From: an uncultured Spartobacteria bacterium
GTDB lineage: Bacteria; Verrucomicrobiota; Verrucomicrobiia; Chthoniobacterales; JAATET01
Direction: 5' to 3'
Assembly: GCA_938011325.1 (NCBI GenBank)
Contig: CALLUD010000006.1
Span: forward strand, 1-64,000
Length of the DNA: 64,000 nt
Below the pieces are notes generated by a model. The model ran no database searches and was not told the origin of the DNA. It saw only the letters and a program-made list of their open reading frames with translations. Both the position numbers and the translations under genes were made by a program. Positions within the stretch are counted from its first letter, which is position 1. Every line of letters begins with the position of its first letter. Positions 41,562 to 50,417 of the stretch are shown here, piece after piece.

Positions 41562-42364
41562 CAATCGATCCTGAAGCGCGGGCACTGACTCAGGAACGCT
41601 CGCGGATTCTCGTAAATCAGCCGGTCGATCTCGTCGTCGCTGTGTCCGCGGCGCCGCATCTCCATTGCCGCCTTCGGCACGGCAAGTGGGTCACTCACCC
41701 CCCAGTCGCATGCGGAGTTCAACCAAAGACGTTCCATCCCGTGCGTCTCGAGAATGTCAACGGCGCGCGCCGGCGTGCATTTGGAATCGGGATACAGGGT
41801 GATTCCTGCCCAGAATCCCGCATCGAGCGCGATCGACGCCGTGTGCTCCTCCACGTGATCGATGATCACCCGTTCCGGTCGCACGCCGGGATGGCTTTTC
41901 AACAAATCCACAATCAACCGCGTGCCCTTCAGCTTGTCCTCGAGATGCGGCGTGTGCACGAGAATGAGCTGGTCGTGCGCGACGGCGAGTTCCACGTGCT
42001 TCTCGAGAATTTTCATCTCGTTGCGCGTGTTCTTGTTCAATCCGATCTCGCCGATGCCGAGCACGTTCCCGCGGCCAAGGAACTCCGGGATCATCGCGAT
42101 CACTTCCCCGGCGAGAGCCACGTTCTCCGCCTCCTTCGGATTGATGCAAAGCCAGCAAAAATGCGGCAGTCCGAACAACGCGGCACGGCGCGGCTCGTAT
42201 TCGGTAAGCTGGCAGAAGTAGTCGTAGAATCCCTTCGCAGAGCTTCGGTCGAAGCCCGCCCAGAAGGCCGGTTCGCACACCGCGCGGCATCCGGCCGTCA
42301 CCATTGCCGTGTAGTCATTCGTGGTCCGGCTGACCATGTGCGCATGAGGCTCGATGTAGCGCAT
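41561..42364 (-). CDS. eboB: EboB-like TatD-family hydrolase
   Basis: A 267-residue metal-dependent hydrolase starting MRYIEPHAHM, with the HxH metal pair at 7-9. Further motifs are LGIGEIGLNKNTRNE with the metal Glu, LILVHTPHLEDK, IIDHVEEHTA and LNSACDWGVSDPL with the terminal Asp. This is the EboB subgroup of the TatD family. ATG 42364 lies one base after the stop of the preceding small gene; a longer frame to 42442 is rejected as overlap. It is tightly coupled to EboE downstream. Confidence 0.88.
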   Translation of the reverse strand: MRYIEPHAHMVSRTTNDYTAMVTAGCRAVCEPAFWAGFDRSSAKGFYDYFCQLTEYEPRRAALFGLPHFCWLCINPKEAENVALAGEVIAMIPEFLGRGNVLGIGEIGLNKNTRNEMKILEKHVELAVAHDQLILVHTPHLEDKLKGTRLIVDLLKSHPGVRPERVIIDHVEEHTASIALDAGFWAGITLYPDSKCTPARAVDILETHGMERLWLNSACDWGVSDPLAVPKAAMEMRRRGHSDDEIDRLIYENPRAFLSQCPRFRID

Positions 42365-42365
42365 A

Positions 42366-42635
42366 TCAGTCCTTGAATTCCGGCCACGCGCCGGCAGCCG
42401 ACTTGCCCGATGCGGCCTCCACCGGCTCCAGAGTTGGATCACTCAGCAGCTCGAGAATTCGACGGACGCGACCCGCCTCGGGTTCCGAGAGCTCTTTGAT
42501 CGCCTGCCGAAACGACGCGATTCGGAAATCCGTGTCGCCCTCGGCCCGGTCCAGCCGATCGAGAAAGGCCGCGACTTCGAGGAGCTTGGCGCGGATTTCG
42601 ATAAACGAAAGATCGAGGAGCGCTTTCTTGGTCAT
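42366..42635 (-). CDS. Small helical protein in the eboA position
   Basis: An 89-residue, mostly helical, charged protein (IEIRAKLLEVAAFLDRLDRAEG, FRQAIKELSEPEAGRVRRILELLS). It is first in the ebo-like operon, where eboA is normally found, but is much shorter than the EboA proteins I know of (around two hundred residues or more). I cannot recognise EboA motifs, so no symbol is given. Its stop is one base before the EboB ATG. ATG 42635 is used; an in-frame TTG lies six bases upstream. Confidence 0.6.
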   Translation of the reverse strand: MTKKALLDLSFIEIRAKLLEVAAFLDRLDRAEGDTDFRIASFRQAIKELSEPEAGRVRRILELLSDPTLEPVEAASGKSAAGAWPEFKD

Positions 42636-42721
42636 TCGCAAAGGGGGTGGGAGGCTGCATCTCAGGCTCCGGCGGAGTCGGAGGACAGTCCAGCGAAAAT
42701 CTGCGCTTGTTCGTCAGCGAT

Positions 42722-44203
42722 CTAACGAGCCCAGACGTCTCCCTCGCCCGGCGCGAACCACCGCGAGGTCGTCACCTTTTGCTGTGTGTAGAACGCCACG
42801 CCTTCGCGACCCTGCAGGTGCAGATCGCCGAAGAACGATTCATTCCAGCCGCTGAACGGGAAGAACGCCATCGGTGCGGGCACCGCGACATTGATCCCGA
42901 CCATGCCCGCACGAATGCGATGCTTGAACTCCCGCGCCGCGCGGCCGGAGTTCGTGAATATCGCCGCGCCGTTGCCATAGGCGGACTGATTCGCCGCAGC
43001 GATCGCCGCAGCGAGATCCTCCATGTGCATCACGCTGAGCACCGGGCCGAAGATTTCCTCGTTCATCACCGTGGTTCCCGGCCGCACACCATCCAGCACC
43101 GTCGCGCCGACATAGAATCCATTCGGTGCGCCATCGACCCTCACACCACGTCCATCCGCCGCGACCTTCGCGCCCTCGCGCTCTCCGGCGTCGATCAACG
43201 AGACCACCCGATCCCGGTGTTGAGCCGTGATCACGGGCCCCATCTGCGCAGAGCTGTCACGAAATGCAGCACCCACACGAATGCTCTTCGCCGCGGAAAT
43301 CAGTTCCGGAATAACGATATCCTTCGCCTTGCCGACGGCAATCGCCGTCGATCCCGCCATGCAGCGCTCGCCCGCACATCCGAACGCGGCTTCGATGAGC
43401 CCGCGCACGGATTCCGTGACCGTCGCATCGGGCATCACGAGAATGAAATTCTTCGCGCCGCCCGCCGCCTGGACTCGTTTGCCATGGCGCGTGCCAACTT
43501 CGAAAATATGCCGCGCAACGGGGGTCGAGCCCACAAAGGAAATGCCACGCACCCCCGGATGCACCAGCAGCGCATCAACCACCTCACGACCGCCCTGCAC
43601 GAGGTTCAGCACACCATCGGGGAGTCCTGCCTCCGTCGCCAGTTCGACGAGTCGCGTCGCCGTGAGCGGAACCTTCTCGCTTGGCTTGAGAAGGAACGTG
43701 TTTCCGCAGGCAATCGCGAGCGGGAACATCCAGAGCGGCACCATCGCCGGAAAGTTGAAGGGGGTGATGCCTGCGCACACTCCCAGCGGCTGGCGAATCG
43801 CCTCACAATCGATCCCTCGCGCGACGTTCTCGAGCGCCTCCCCTTGCAGCAGCGACGGAGCGCCGCACGCATACTCGACCATCTGAATCCCACGCCGTAA
43901 ATCCCCGCGCGCCTCGCCGGGCGTCTTTCCATGCTCCGTGGAGATGATCTGCACGATCTCCTCGAATCTCTCCTCGAGCAGCGCCTTGTAGCGGAAAAGG
44001 ATCGCGGCGCGATCGACGGCCGGTGTTTCCCACCAGCCGGGAAATGCCTCGCCTGCCGCCCGCACGGCTTCGTTCACGAGGGCCTCTCCCGCCATCGGCA
44101 CCTCCGCGATGACCTCGCCAAGCGCGGGATTGAACACCGGCGACGACTGCGAGGCCGCAGGCGCAACCCATTCCCCGCCGATGAAGCTCCGACAGACGGT
44201 CAT
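42722..44203 (-). CDS. mmsA: CoA-acylating methylmalonate-semialdehyde dehydrogenase
   Basis: A 493-residue aldehyde dehydrogenase of the MMSDH group. It oxidises malonate or methylmalonate semialdehyde to acetyl-CoA or propionyl-CoA with release of CO2 and reduction of NAD. Typical features are FNFPAMVPLWMFP (149-161), the GGAKNFILVMPDA segment and the nucleophile C281 in GCAGERCMAGS. It would take the product of the aminotransferase at 30786, completing pyrimidine degradation. ATG 44203 is preferred over an in-frame TTG at 44209. It lies between preA and the ebo operon on the same strand. Confidence 0.9.
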   Translation of the reverse strand: MTVCRSFIGGEWVAPAASQSSPVFNPALGEVIAEVPMAGEALVNEAVRAAGEAFPGWWETPAVDRAAILFRYKALLEERFEEIVQIISTEHGKTPGEARGDLRRGIQMVEYACGAPSLLQGEALENVARGIDCEAIRQPLGVCAGITPFNFPAMVPLWMFPLAIACGNTFLLKPSEKVPLTATRLVELATEAGLPDGVLNLVQGGREVVDALLVHPGVRGISFVGSTPVARHIFEVGTRHGKRVQAAGGAKNFILVMPDATVTESVRGLIEAAFGCAGERCMAGSTAIAVGKAKDIVIPELISAAKSIRVGAAFRDSSAQMGPVITAQHRDRVVSLIDAGEREGAKVAADGRGVRVDGAPNGFYVGATVLDGVRPGTTVMNEEIFGPVLSVMHMEDLAAAIAAANQSAYGNGAAIFTNSGRAAREFKHRIRAGMVGINVAVPAPMAFFPFSGWNESFFGDLHLQGREGVAFYTQQKVTTSRWFAPGEGDVWAR

Positions 44204-44274
44204 GATCAAAACACGGAGGCAGGAGCGCTCATGATGAAGGAAAATTGACCACGCTCCATTCGCCCCACACGCAC

Positions 44275-45393
44275 TCAGCCGCGTGACAACGCGTCGGATT
44301 GCGCGACGAAATCATCGCCGCTCCATTCGCCGTCGGCCTTGACCACCTTTTTCGCCTCGGCCTGGGCCTCCTTGCGCTCGCGCTGCATGCGCACGAGTTC
44401 CGCATGCGTGGTGAAATAGGGCAGCGACTTTCCTTTGAAATCCGCCAGCGTCTCGAAGCCGTGTTTCTCCATGAATGCCAGCAGCTCGTCGCGCATGCGC
44501 TTTACGCAATCGTAGCCAAACTTCATCACACCCGTGCACACCTGCACGGTATCCGCGCCCAGCAAAATGAACTGCGCCGCATCCTCGCCGGACTCGATGC
44601 CGCCGATTCCCGACAACGTGCGCCCCGGAAACTCGGCTTCGATGACCTTCGCGATTTCCATGCACATGCGCAGCGCGATCGGCTTCACCGCCTTTGAGGA
44701 ATAACCTCCGGGCGTGGTATAGCCCTCCACGGTCGGCTCCGGGCGCAGCGTTTCGAGATTCACGCCGATCACGCTTCGAATCGTGTTGATCGCGCTGATC
44801 CCGTGACAGCCAGCTTTCAAAGCCGCACGCGTGGGCTCCTCGATGTGCGTCACGTTCGGCGTCATCTTTGCCCACACGGGCTTGGTCGCCGCGGCCATCA
44901 CCCACCCGCAGACCTCGTCAAGAATGTCGGGATTTTCCCCCATTGCCGCGCCCATCTTCCGCTCGGGCAGGCCGTGCGGACACGAGAAATTCAGCTCGAA
45001 CGCATCGACACCCGCGGCCTCGCAGCGGCCGATGATCTCAGCCCATGCGTCCTTGTTGTATTCCTCCATGATCGACGCAATAAGCACGCCGTCCGGGTTC
45101 GCGTCCTTGATCTTTTTGAACTCCTCCTCCCAGATCTCGATCGGCCGGTCGCTGATCAACTCGATGTTTTCCCAGCCGATCACCTCTCCATCGTTGGCCT
45201 TCAACTTTCCGTAGCGCGGGCTGACGTTGATCACCTTCGACGCATCAAGGCTCACGGTCTTTGCAATCACCGCGCCCCAGCCTTCGCGAAACGCGCGATT
45301 GATGACGTTCATGTTCGTTCCGGGAGGCCCCGAGGCGATGATGAACGGGTTTGGAAGCTTTAGACCATCAACAGTCGTCGCAAGTGTGGCCAT
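44275..45393 (-). CDS. Dihydropyrimidine dehydrogenase, plant PYD1-like (PreA homologue without ferredoxin domain)
   Basis: A 372-residue FMN TIM-barrel enzyme of the dihydroorotate/dihydropyrimidine dehydrogenase family; it should reduce uracil and thymine. Characteristic parts are ASGPPGTNMNVINRAF, ELNFSCPHGLPERKMG (133-148), WAKMTPNVTHIEEPTR, AINTIRSVIGVNLETLRPEPTVEGY and LSGIGGIESGEDAAQFILLGADTVQVCTG. The usual C-terminal two-[4Fe-4S] domain of bacterial PreA is missing; the end (HAELVRMQRERKEAQ ... SGDDFV) is like plant PYD1. At the position of mammalian DPD's catalytic Cys the loop reads MGAAMGE (M151). No PreT partner is in view. Confidence 0.87.
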   Translation of the reverse strand: MATLATTVDGLKLPNPFIIASGPPGTNMNVINRAFREGWGAVIAKTVSLDASKVINVSPRYGKLKANDGEVIGWENIELISDRPIEIWEEEFKKIKDANPDGVLIASIMEEYNKDAWAEIIGRCEAAGVDAFELNFSCPHGLPERKMGAAMGENPDILDEVCGWVMAAATKPVWAKMTPNVTHIEEPTRAALKAGCHGISAINTIRSVIGVNLETLRPEPTVEGYTTPGGYSSKAVKPIALRMCMEIAKVIEAEFPGRTLSGIGGIESGEDAAQFILLGADTVQVCTGVMKFGYDCVKRMRDELLAFMEKHGFETLADFKGKSLPYFTTHAELVRMQRERKEAQAEAKKVVKADGEWSGDDFVAQSDALSRG

Positions 45394-45453
45394 ACGTCAG
45401 ATGGGGTTGAATCAGAAAGGAAATCCAAAAAGCAGTTTCGAGGCCAAATCGTA

Positions 45454-46698
45454 TCAGGTGCTCTCGCAAATCCAGTCAATTGTTCGCGTCGCCAGCCTGT
45501 CGAGCGCCATTACCGCCAGCTCGAGATGTTCCTCCTTCGTGTCCTCGATCTTGTTGTGGCTGATCCCGTGCAGGCTCTGCACGAACATCATGACCGTCGG
45601 CACTCCGGCACGCGCAACCTCCGCCGCGTCGTGGAGCGGACCGGACGGCAGCCGGTGCGAGACGCCGCATGTCTCCCGGATCGCTTCGTCGCAAAGGTCG
45701 ATCAACTGCGGATGAAACGGAATCGGCTCGATGTGCCAGAGTCGCTCCCAATCGACCGTCACGCCGGCCTCCGCCGCGAATCGCTCGCTTGCCGCCACCG
45801 CATCCGCGTGCATCGCCGCCAGCGCCGTGGCATCGAGATGCCGTTGATCGAGCGTGATGCGGCATTCCGCGACGACGCTTGTCACGATGCCCGGCTTCGT
45901 CGTGCAGGAGCCGATCGTGCAGACGCCTCCATGCTTCTCCGCGATGGCGTAGATCTCCGGACTCATCCGCGCCGCGGCAAGAAACGCATCCTTGCGACGG
46001 TTCATCGGCGTGCTTCCCGAGTGCGCGGCCTGACCACGAAACGTGATTGCATGCCGCTCGACGCCGACGGTTCCGAGCACCGCGCCAAGCGGAAGGTCCA
46101 TGTCCAGCAGCACCGGCCCCTGCTCGATGTGAAGTTCGAGATAGGCGGCTGCGTTTGCGAGTTGCCGGCCCGACTTCTTCACGTTTTCAAAATCGATCCC
46201 GCACTCGTGCAGCACGTCGGGCAGACGCATGCCATCCTTGTCCACAAGGCCGCGCGCCTCCTCCATGTCGAGATTCCCCGAGCATGCCGACGAGCCAAAC
46301 AGACTTTTCCCAAAACGCGCGCCCTCCTCGTCCGCCCAGTCCACCAGCCGCACCGTGACCGGCGGTCTGCCCTCATATTGCGCGCTGATTCGCCGCAGCA
46401 CCTCCAACCCCGCCAGCACGTTCAGGCAGCCGTCGAGCCAGCCGCCATTCGGCACGGAATCCATGTGCCCGCCAATCAACAACGCCTTCTCCGACTCGCC
46501 CCGCAACGTCGCCCACAGATTCCCCGCTTCATCGACCTCGACCTCCACCGGAAGCTCGGCGAGTTTGGACTTCAGCCACTCGCGCACCGTGCGCCACATC
46601 GGCGTGAACGCAACGCGCTGCGCGCCATTCCCGTCCGCCGAGAAGCTGCGCAGGTCCTTCAATTCAGCGACGGTGCGTTTCGGATCGAGGGAACTCAT
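45454..46698 (-). CDS. M20 zinc amidohydrolase (candidate beta-ureidopropionase / N-carbamoyl-amino-acid hydrolase)
   Basis: A 414-residue peptidase-M20 family enzyme of the hydantoinase/carbamoylase group. Metal ligands and catalytic residues are visible in GGHMDSVPNGGWLDG (H78, D80, D89), DEEGARFGKSLFGS (E124/E125) and HIEQGPVL. The dimerisation domain shows FRGQAAHSGSTPMNRRKD and the C-terminal His is in FVQSLHGISHNKIEDT. Allantoate amidohydrolase is the main alternative; beside dihydropyrimidinase and preA, hydrolysis of N-carbamoyl-beta-alanine is the better fit. GGAGG sits one base before ATG 46698, an unusually tight Shine-Dalgarno. Confidence 0.85.
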   Translation of the reverse strand: MSSLDPKRTVAELKDLRSFSADGNGAQRVAFTPMWRTVREWLKSKLAELPVEVEVDEAGNLWATLRGESEKALLIGGHMDSVPNGGWLDGCLNVLAGLEVLRRISAQYEGRPPVTVRLVDWADEEGARFGKSLFGSSACSGNLDMEEARGLVDKDGMRLPDVLHECGIDFENVKKSGRQLANAAAYLELHIEQGPVLLDMDLPLGAVLGTVGVERHAITFRGQAAHSGSTPMNRRKDAFLAAARMSPEIYAIAEKHGGVCTIGSCTTKPGIVTSVVAECRITLDQRHLDATALAAMHADAVAASERFAAEAGVTVDWERLWHIEPIPFHPQLIDLCDEAIRETCGVSHRLPSGPLHDAAEVARAGVPTVMMFVQSLHGISHNKIEDTKEEHLELAVMALDRLATRTIDWICEST

Positions 46699-46771
46699 TC
46701 CTCCGATTGAAGCAAAAACCGCACCGCATCGTCGATGTCCGCGCCGGGAACCATCATCGATCTCCTCCAGA

Positions 46772-47494
46772 TCAAGCCGCGACCGCGTCGGGACGCCGAA
46801 TCCGCCTCGCGACCAGCGCGCAGGCGAATGCCCACCCGGCTCCCATGCACCAGCCGGCCGCCACATCGGTCGGGAAATGCACGCCGAGATAGATGCGGGA
46901 AAGCCCGATCAACACGGTGAGGAAGAGGCCCGCGCCGAGAAGGAAAATCTTGATCCGGCGGCGGGAGGTCGTGGCCGAGAGCATCAGCGCGAGGGTGAGA
47001 TAGGTTGCGGCCGCCAGGGTGGAATGCCCGCTGGGGAAGCTCATGCTGGCGACCTCGGTCAGCTGGTAGTCCTTGTGAGGACGCTCCCGGTCGAAGAACC
47101 GCTTCATTCCCTCGCTCAAAAACGTGGCACCGAGCGTGGCAACCAGCAGCACGATCACGAGCCTTATGCGCTGCGACAACGCGAGGTGGATCGAGACGAG
47201 CACGACCAGCAGCGTAAGCACCGCGGTGCTGCCAAGCGCGGTGATGTCGCGGGCGACCTCCTTCAGCCACACCGGTCCGCGCGGCTGCGAAGGGTCTTCA
47301 TACGGTCGCAGCCATTCGATTACGGCGTGGTCGAAGTCCGCCGTGTCGCCACCGGTGACCTCGCCGGCGATTTCGACGAAAAGAAACAGACTTCCGAGAA
47401 TGATGAACAGCGTGAGCAGGGTGCGGATTTCCAGCCAGCCGCGGCCATGGAGCGCGTGAACCACGGCTTTGAGGCGGGACTTCACCCCGCTCAT
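46772..47494 (-). CDS. PAP2 family membrane phosphatase
   Basis: A 240-residue integral membrane phosphatase with about six hydrophobic segments. The three PAP2 motifs are complete: KRFFDRERP (131-139), FPSGHSTLA (PSGH 154-157) and SRIYLGVHFPTD (199-210). Members dephosphorylate undecaprenyl diphosphate or lipid phosphates at the periplasmic face. Its ATG shares an A with the nuoN stop (TGATG), so it is translated as the last gene of the nuo operon although not part of complex I. Confidence 0.88.
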   Translation of the reverse strand: MSGVKSRLKAVVHALHGRGWLEIRTLLTLFIILGSLFLFVEIAGEVTGGDTADFDHAVIEWLRPYEDPSQPRGPVWLKEVARDITALGSTAVLTLLVVLVSIHLALSQRIRLVIVLLVATLGATFLSEGMKRFFDRERPHKDYQLTEVASMSFPSGHSTLAAATYLTLALMLSATTSRRRIKIFLLGAGLFLTVLIGLSRIYLGVHFPTDVAAGWCMGAGWAFACALVARRIRRPDAVAA

Positions 47495-48936
47495 CAGCCC
47501 AGCATCGAGAGAATCGGCTGCGGATAGATGCCGAAGACAAAGATGGCGATCGCCAGCGCGGCCATCGTGATGCGACTTGTCATGGACACCGGCACGGCGG
47601 CGGCATTCTCAGCAGCAGGCATCCAATACATCGCCCGCACGATCTGCAGGTAGTAATAGAAACCGCAGGCGACCGTCAGCGCGCCAATGCCCACCAGCCA
47701 GTAATGCTGCGCGGAGAGCGCGACCTCGAAGATGTAGAGCTTTCCGAGGAAGCCGACGGTAAATGGAATCCCCGCAAGCGACAGCATCGCAACGAGCATG
47801 GCACCGGCCAGCCACGGCGAGCGGCGGGCGAGGCCGTTGAAATTCGAAAGGTCGTCACCGCCGACCGCACTCGCCACCAAGGCCATGACGAGAAACGCGA
47901 GGAAGGTCATCGCCAGATACGCGGCGAGGTAGAAGGAAATCGCCGGTTCCGCGACGGCGACGCCAATGCTCGTGACCGCCATGAGGAGATAGCCCGCATG
48001 CGCGATGCTCGAGTAGGACATGAGCCGCTTGAAGTTCTTCTGCGGCAGGGCGGCGAGGTTTCCAAACAGCAGGGTCGCGCCGGTGATCACCGCCAGCACG
48101 CCGGCGACCTTCGCCCCGATCGTCTCATCCTGCAGGAACGGCGTCAGCACCCGCACGAGCACGACAAAACCGGCCGCCTTCGAACCCACGGACAGGAACG
48201 CCGTGATCGGCGTCGGCGCCCCCTGATAGACGTCGGGCACCCAGAACTGGAACGGGAATACCGCGATCTTGAAGCCGAGCGAGATCAGCACGAGGCCGAG
48301 CCCGAAGAGCAGCGCCGCGGAGGCCGACGCAGGCAGCTGCGGAAGCACCGTGGCGATGGCCGCGAGGTTGGTCTGTCCCGTGACTCCGAAAATCCACGTG
48401 ATACCGAAAACGATGAACCCCGTGGAGAGCGCGCCGAGGATCAGGTATTTCGTGCCCGCCTCGAGGCAGGTCGCGCTGCGCCGCATGTAGGCGACAAGCA
48501 CGTAGAACGAAATCGTGACCAGCTCGAGCGACACGAAGATCGCGATGAAATCGACCGCCGAAACCATCCACATCAGCCCCGCGCAGGTCAGCACCGGCAG
48601 GCTGAGGAACTCGCCAACCCCGGCTCCCTTGCTCGCGCCGGGAACGAATTTCTCGACGGTCGGTGCGTAATCGATCCCCATCACGAGCACGAGAATCGTC
48701 GCGAGAAGCGAAAAGCGTTTGAAGAACATCGCCAGCGCATCGGTCGTGTAGAACGCGGCGTAGGGTGCATCGGCGGGAACCGGCACCGTGAAGAAACTCG
48801 CCACCAGGACGGCGAAGAGCCCGCCAATTCCGATCCACGCCAGGAAAGTCTTGTCGGATTTCGACACGAAGGCTTCGAGCATCAAAAGCACGATGCCCAG
48901 CACGACGACGATGACCTCGAGAAGAAGCGGATTCAC
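47494..48936 (-). CDS. nuoN: NADH-quinone oxidoreductase subunit N
   Basis: A 480-residue, about 14-helix antiporter-like proton-pumping subunit of complex I. Family segments include ELVTISFYVLVAYMRRS, GLGLVLISLGFKIAVFPFQFWVPDVYQGAPTP (pump Lys), KNFKRLMSYSSIAHAGYLLM and SLAGIPFTVGFLGKLYIF. GTG 48936 overlaps the NuoM stop (GTGA); a longer in-frame ORF to 49140 would lie within nuoM. Confidence 0.95.
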   Translation of the reverse strand: MNPLLLEVIVVVLGIVLLMLEAFVSKSDKTFLAWIGIGGLFAVLVASFFTVPVPADAPYAAFYTTDALAMFFKRFSLLATILVLVMGIDYAPTVEKFVPGASKGAGVGEFLSLPVLTCAGLMWMVSAVDFIAIFVSLELVTISFYVLVAYMRRSATCLEAGTKYLILGALSTGFIVFGITWIFGVTGQTNLAAIATVLPQLPASASAALLFGLGLVLISLGFKIAVFPFQFWVPDVYQGAPTPITAFLSVGSKAAGFVVLVRVLTPFLQDETIGAKVAGVLAVITGATLLFGNLAALPQKNFKRLMSYSSIAHAGYLLMAVTSIGVAVAEPAISFYLAAYLAMTFLAFLVMALVASAVGGDDLSNFNGLARRSPWLAGAMLVAMLSLAGIPFTVGFLGKLYIFEVALSAQHYWLVGIGALTVACGFYYYLQIVRAMYWMPAAENAAAVPVSMTSRITMAALAIAIFVFGIYPQPILSMLG

Positions 48937-50417
48937 GGCAGCAAAAGAGAAGGTGCGATGTAACCGAGCATGAGCTGCGGATAGAAACCAATGATCAGCA
49001 GCGCCACGACGAGCAGAATCACCGCATAACGCGGAATGGTGGCGACATCCGCCAGTCCGGCCCATTTCTCCGGCATCGAGCCGAAGAAGACGCTGCGATA
49101 TGCGCGGAGCATGTAGACGGCGGAAATCACGACACCCCACACGGCGACGACCGTGGCAATCTGGATGGCGCTGAAATGGAAGCCTTCGCCGAAGGCGTTG
49201 CCGGAGCCAAACGCGCCGAAGAAAACCATCAGCTCACCGGGGAAATTCGCAAAGCCGGGCAGTCCGACGGACGCCATCGCGGCAAAGCCAAAGAGCAGTC
49301 CGAGCCGCGGCATCGGTTTCGCGAGGCCGCCGAGTTGCACGAACTCCAGCGTGCCCGTGCGCTCGCGAAGCACTCCGCAAAGGGCGAAGAGCGCGGCAAT
49401 CGAAAGGCCGTGAGCCACCATGAGCACCGCCGCACCGCTGAGGCTCAGTTCGTTCAAGCCGGCAATGCCGAGGAAGATGTAGCCCATGTGCATCACGCTC
49501 GAGTAGCCGAGCATCCAGTCGAGCCGCTTCTGCGCGATCGTGACGAGGCCGATGTAGAGAATGTTTCCGCAGAGCAGAACGAGGAAGATGTTCAGGAATT
49601 GCACCTGCATCTCGGTCGGGAAGATCGGAACGACGATGCGCAACATGCCGTAGAGGCCGAATTTCTTGAGCACGCCGGCGTGGAGCATGGCCGCGGGGGT
49701 GGGAGCGCAGGCGTAGGCTTGCGGCGCCCAGGAGTGGAACGGAAACAGCGAAATCAGCGTGCCGAAGCCGATGACGAGCAGCCAGTAGGCCCAGGCGGGG
49801 ACGGGCAGGAATCCCGCCGCGGCCGCGTCCTGCCAGTCCGGCATGCTGAAGGTGCGCATGCCCTCGGGGAGTTTCAGGTAAACGGCGATGATTCCGAGCA
49901 GCAGCACGAAGCTGCCGAGGCCGAGATAGATCGTCGCCTTCCACGCCGCGGCCTGGCGATCGCCCGACCCCCAGATGCCGATGAGCAGGAAGGTCGGGAT
50001 GAGCGCGATTTCGTGAAACGCGTAGAAGAACAGGACGTCCGTGCAGGAAAACGCCCCGACCACGCCGGCGGAAATCAACATCACGCAGGCGTAGAAAAGA
50101 TTCTCGCGCTCCTTGATCGGCGGAATCGCCCAGACAGCGCTCACCGTGACGATCGCGGAGAGCAGCAGCATCGCGAGGCTGAGGCCGTCCGCACCGAAGC
50201 TGAGGGAAATTCCCAGCGAGCTGGAAACGACCCATTCCGACACAAAGTCATACGCGCCCTCGGAAGGGTTGTATTTGACGAGCAACCCGAGTGTGAGAAC
50301 CAGCAACGCCGTCGAGAACAAACGCGAGGTGAACCGCGCCGGGGATCCCAGCATCACACACAGCGCGCCGACCAGCGGCAGCAACGTCAGAAAGAGAAGC
50401 GGGCTCGGCAGGTCCAT
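48933..50417 (-). CDS. nuoM: NADH-quinone oxidoreductase subunit M
   Basis: A 494-residue antiporter-like complex I subunit. Landmarks are FFYAFHEIALIPTFLLIGIWG with the conserved pump Glu, FPFHSWAPQAYACAPTPAAMLHAGVLKKFGLYGMLR, LDWMLGYSSVMHMGYIFLG and SVGLPGFANFPGELMVFFG. ATG 50417 shares its A with the nuoL stop (TAATG). Confidence 0.96.
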   Translation of the reverse strand: MDLPSPLLFLTLLPLVGALCVMLGSPARFTSRLFSTALLVLTLGLLVKYNPSEGAYDFVSEWVVSSSLGISLSFGADGLSLAMLLLSAIVTVSAVWAIPPIKERENLFYACVMLISAGVVGAFSCTDVLFFYAFHEIALIPTFLLIGIWGSGDRQAAAWKATIYLGLGSFVLLLGIIAVYLKLPEGMRTFSMPDWQDAAAAGFLPVPAWAYWLLVIGFGTLISLFPFHSWAPQAYACAPTPAAMLHAGVLKKFGLYGMLRIVVPIFPTEMQVQFLNIFLVLLCGNILYIGLVTIAQKRLDWMLGYSSVMHMGYIFLGIAGLNELSLSGAAVLMVAHGLSIAALFALCGVLRERTGTLEFVQLGGLAKPMPRLGLLFGFAAMASVGLPGFANFPGELMVFFGAFGSGNAFGEGFHFSAIQIATVVAVWGVVISAVYMLRAYRSVFFGSMPEKWAGLADVATIPRYAVILLVVALLIIGFYPQLMLGYIAPSLLLP

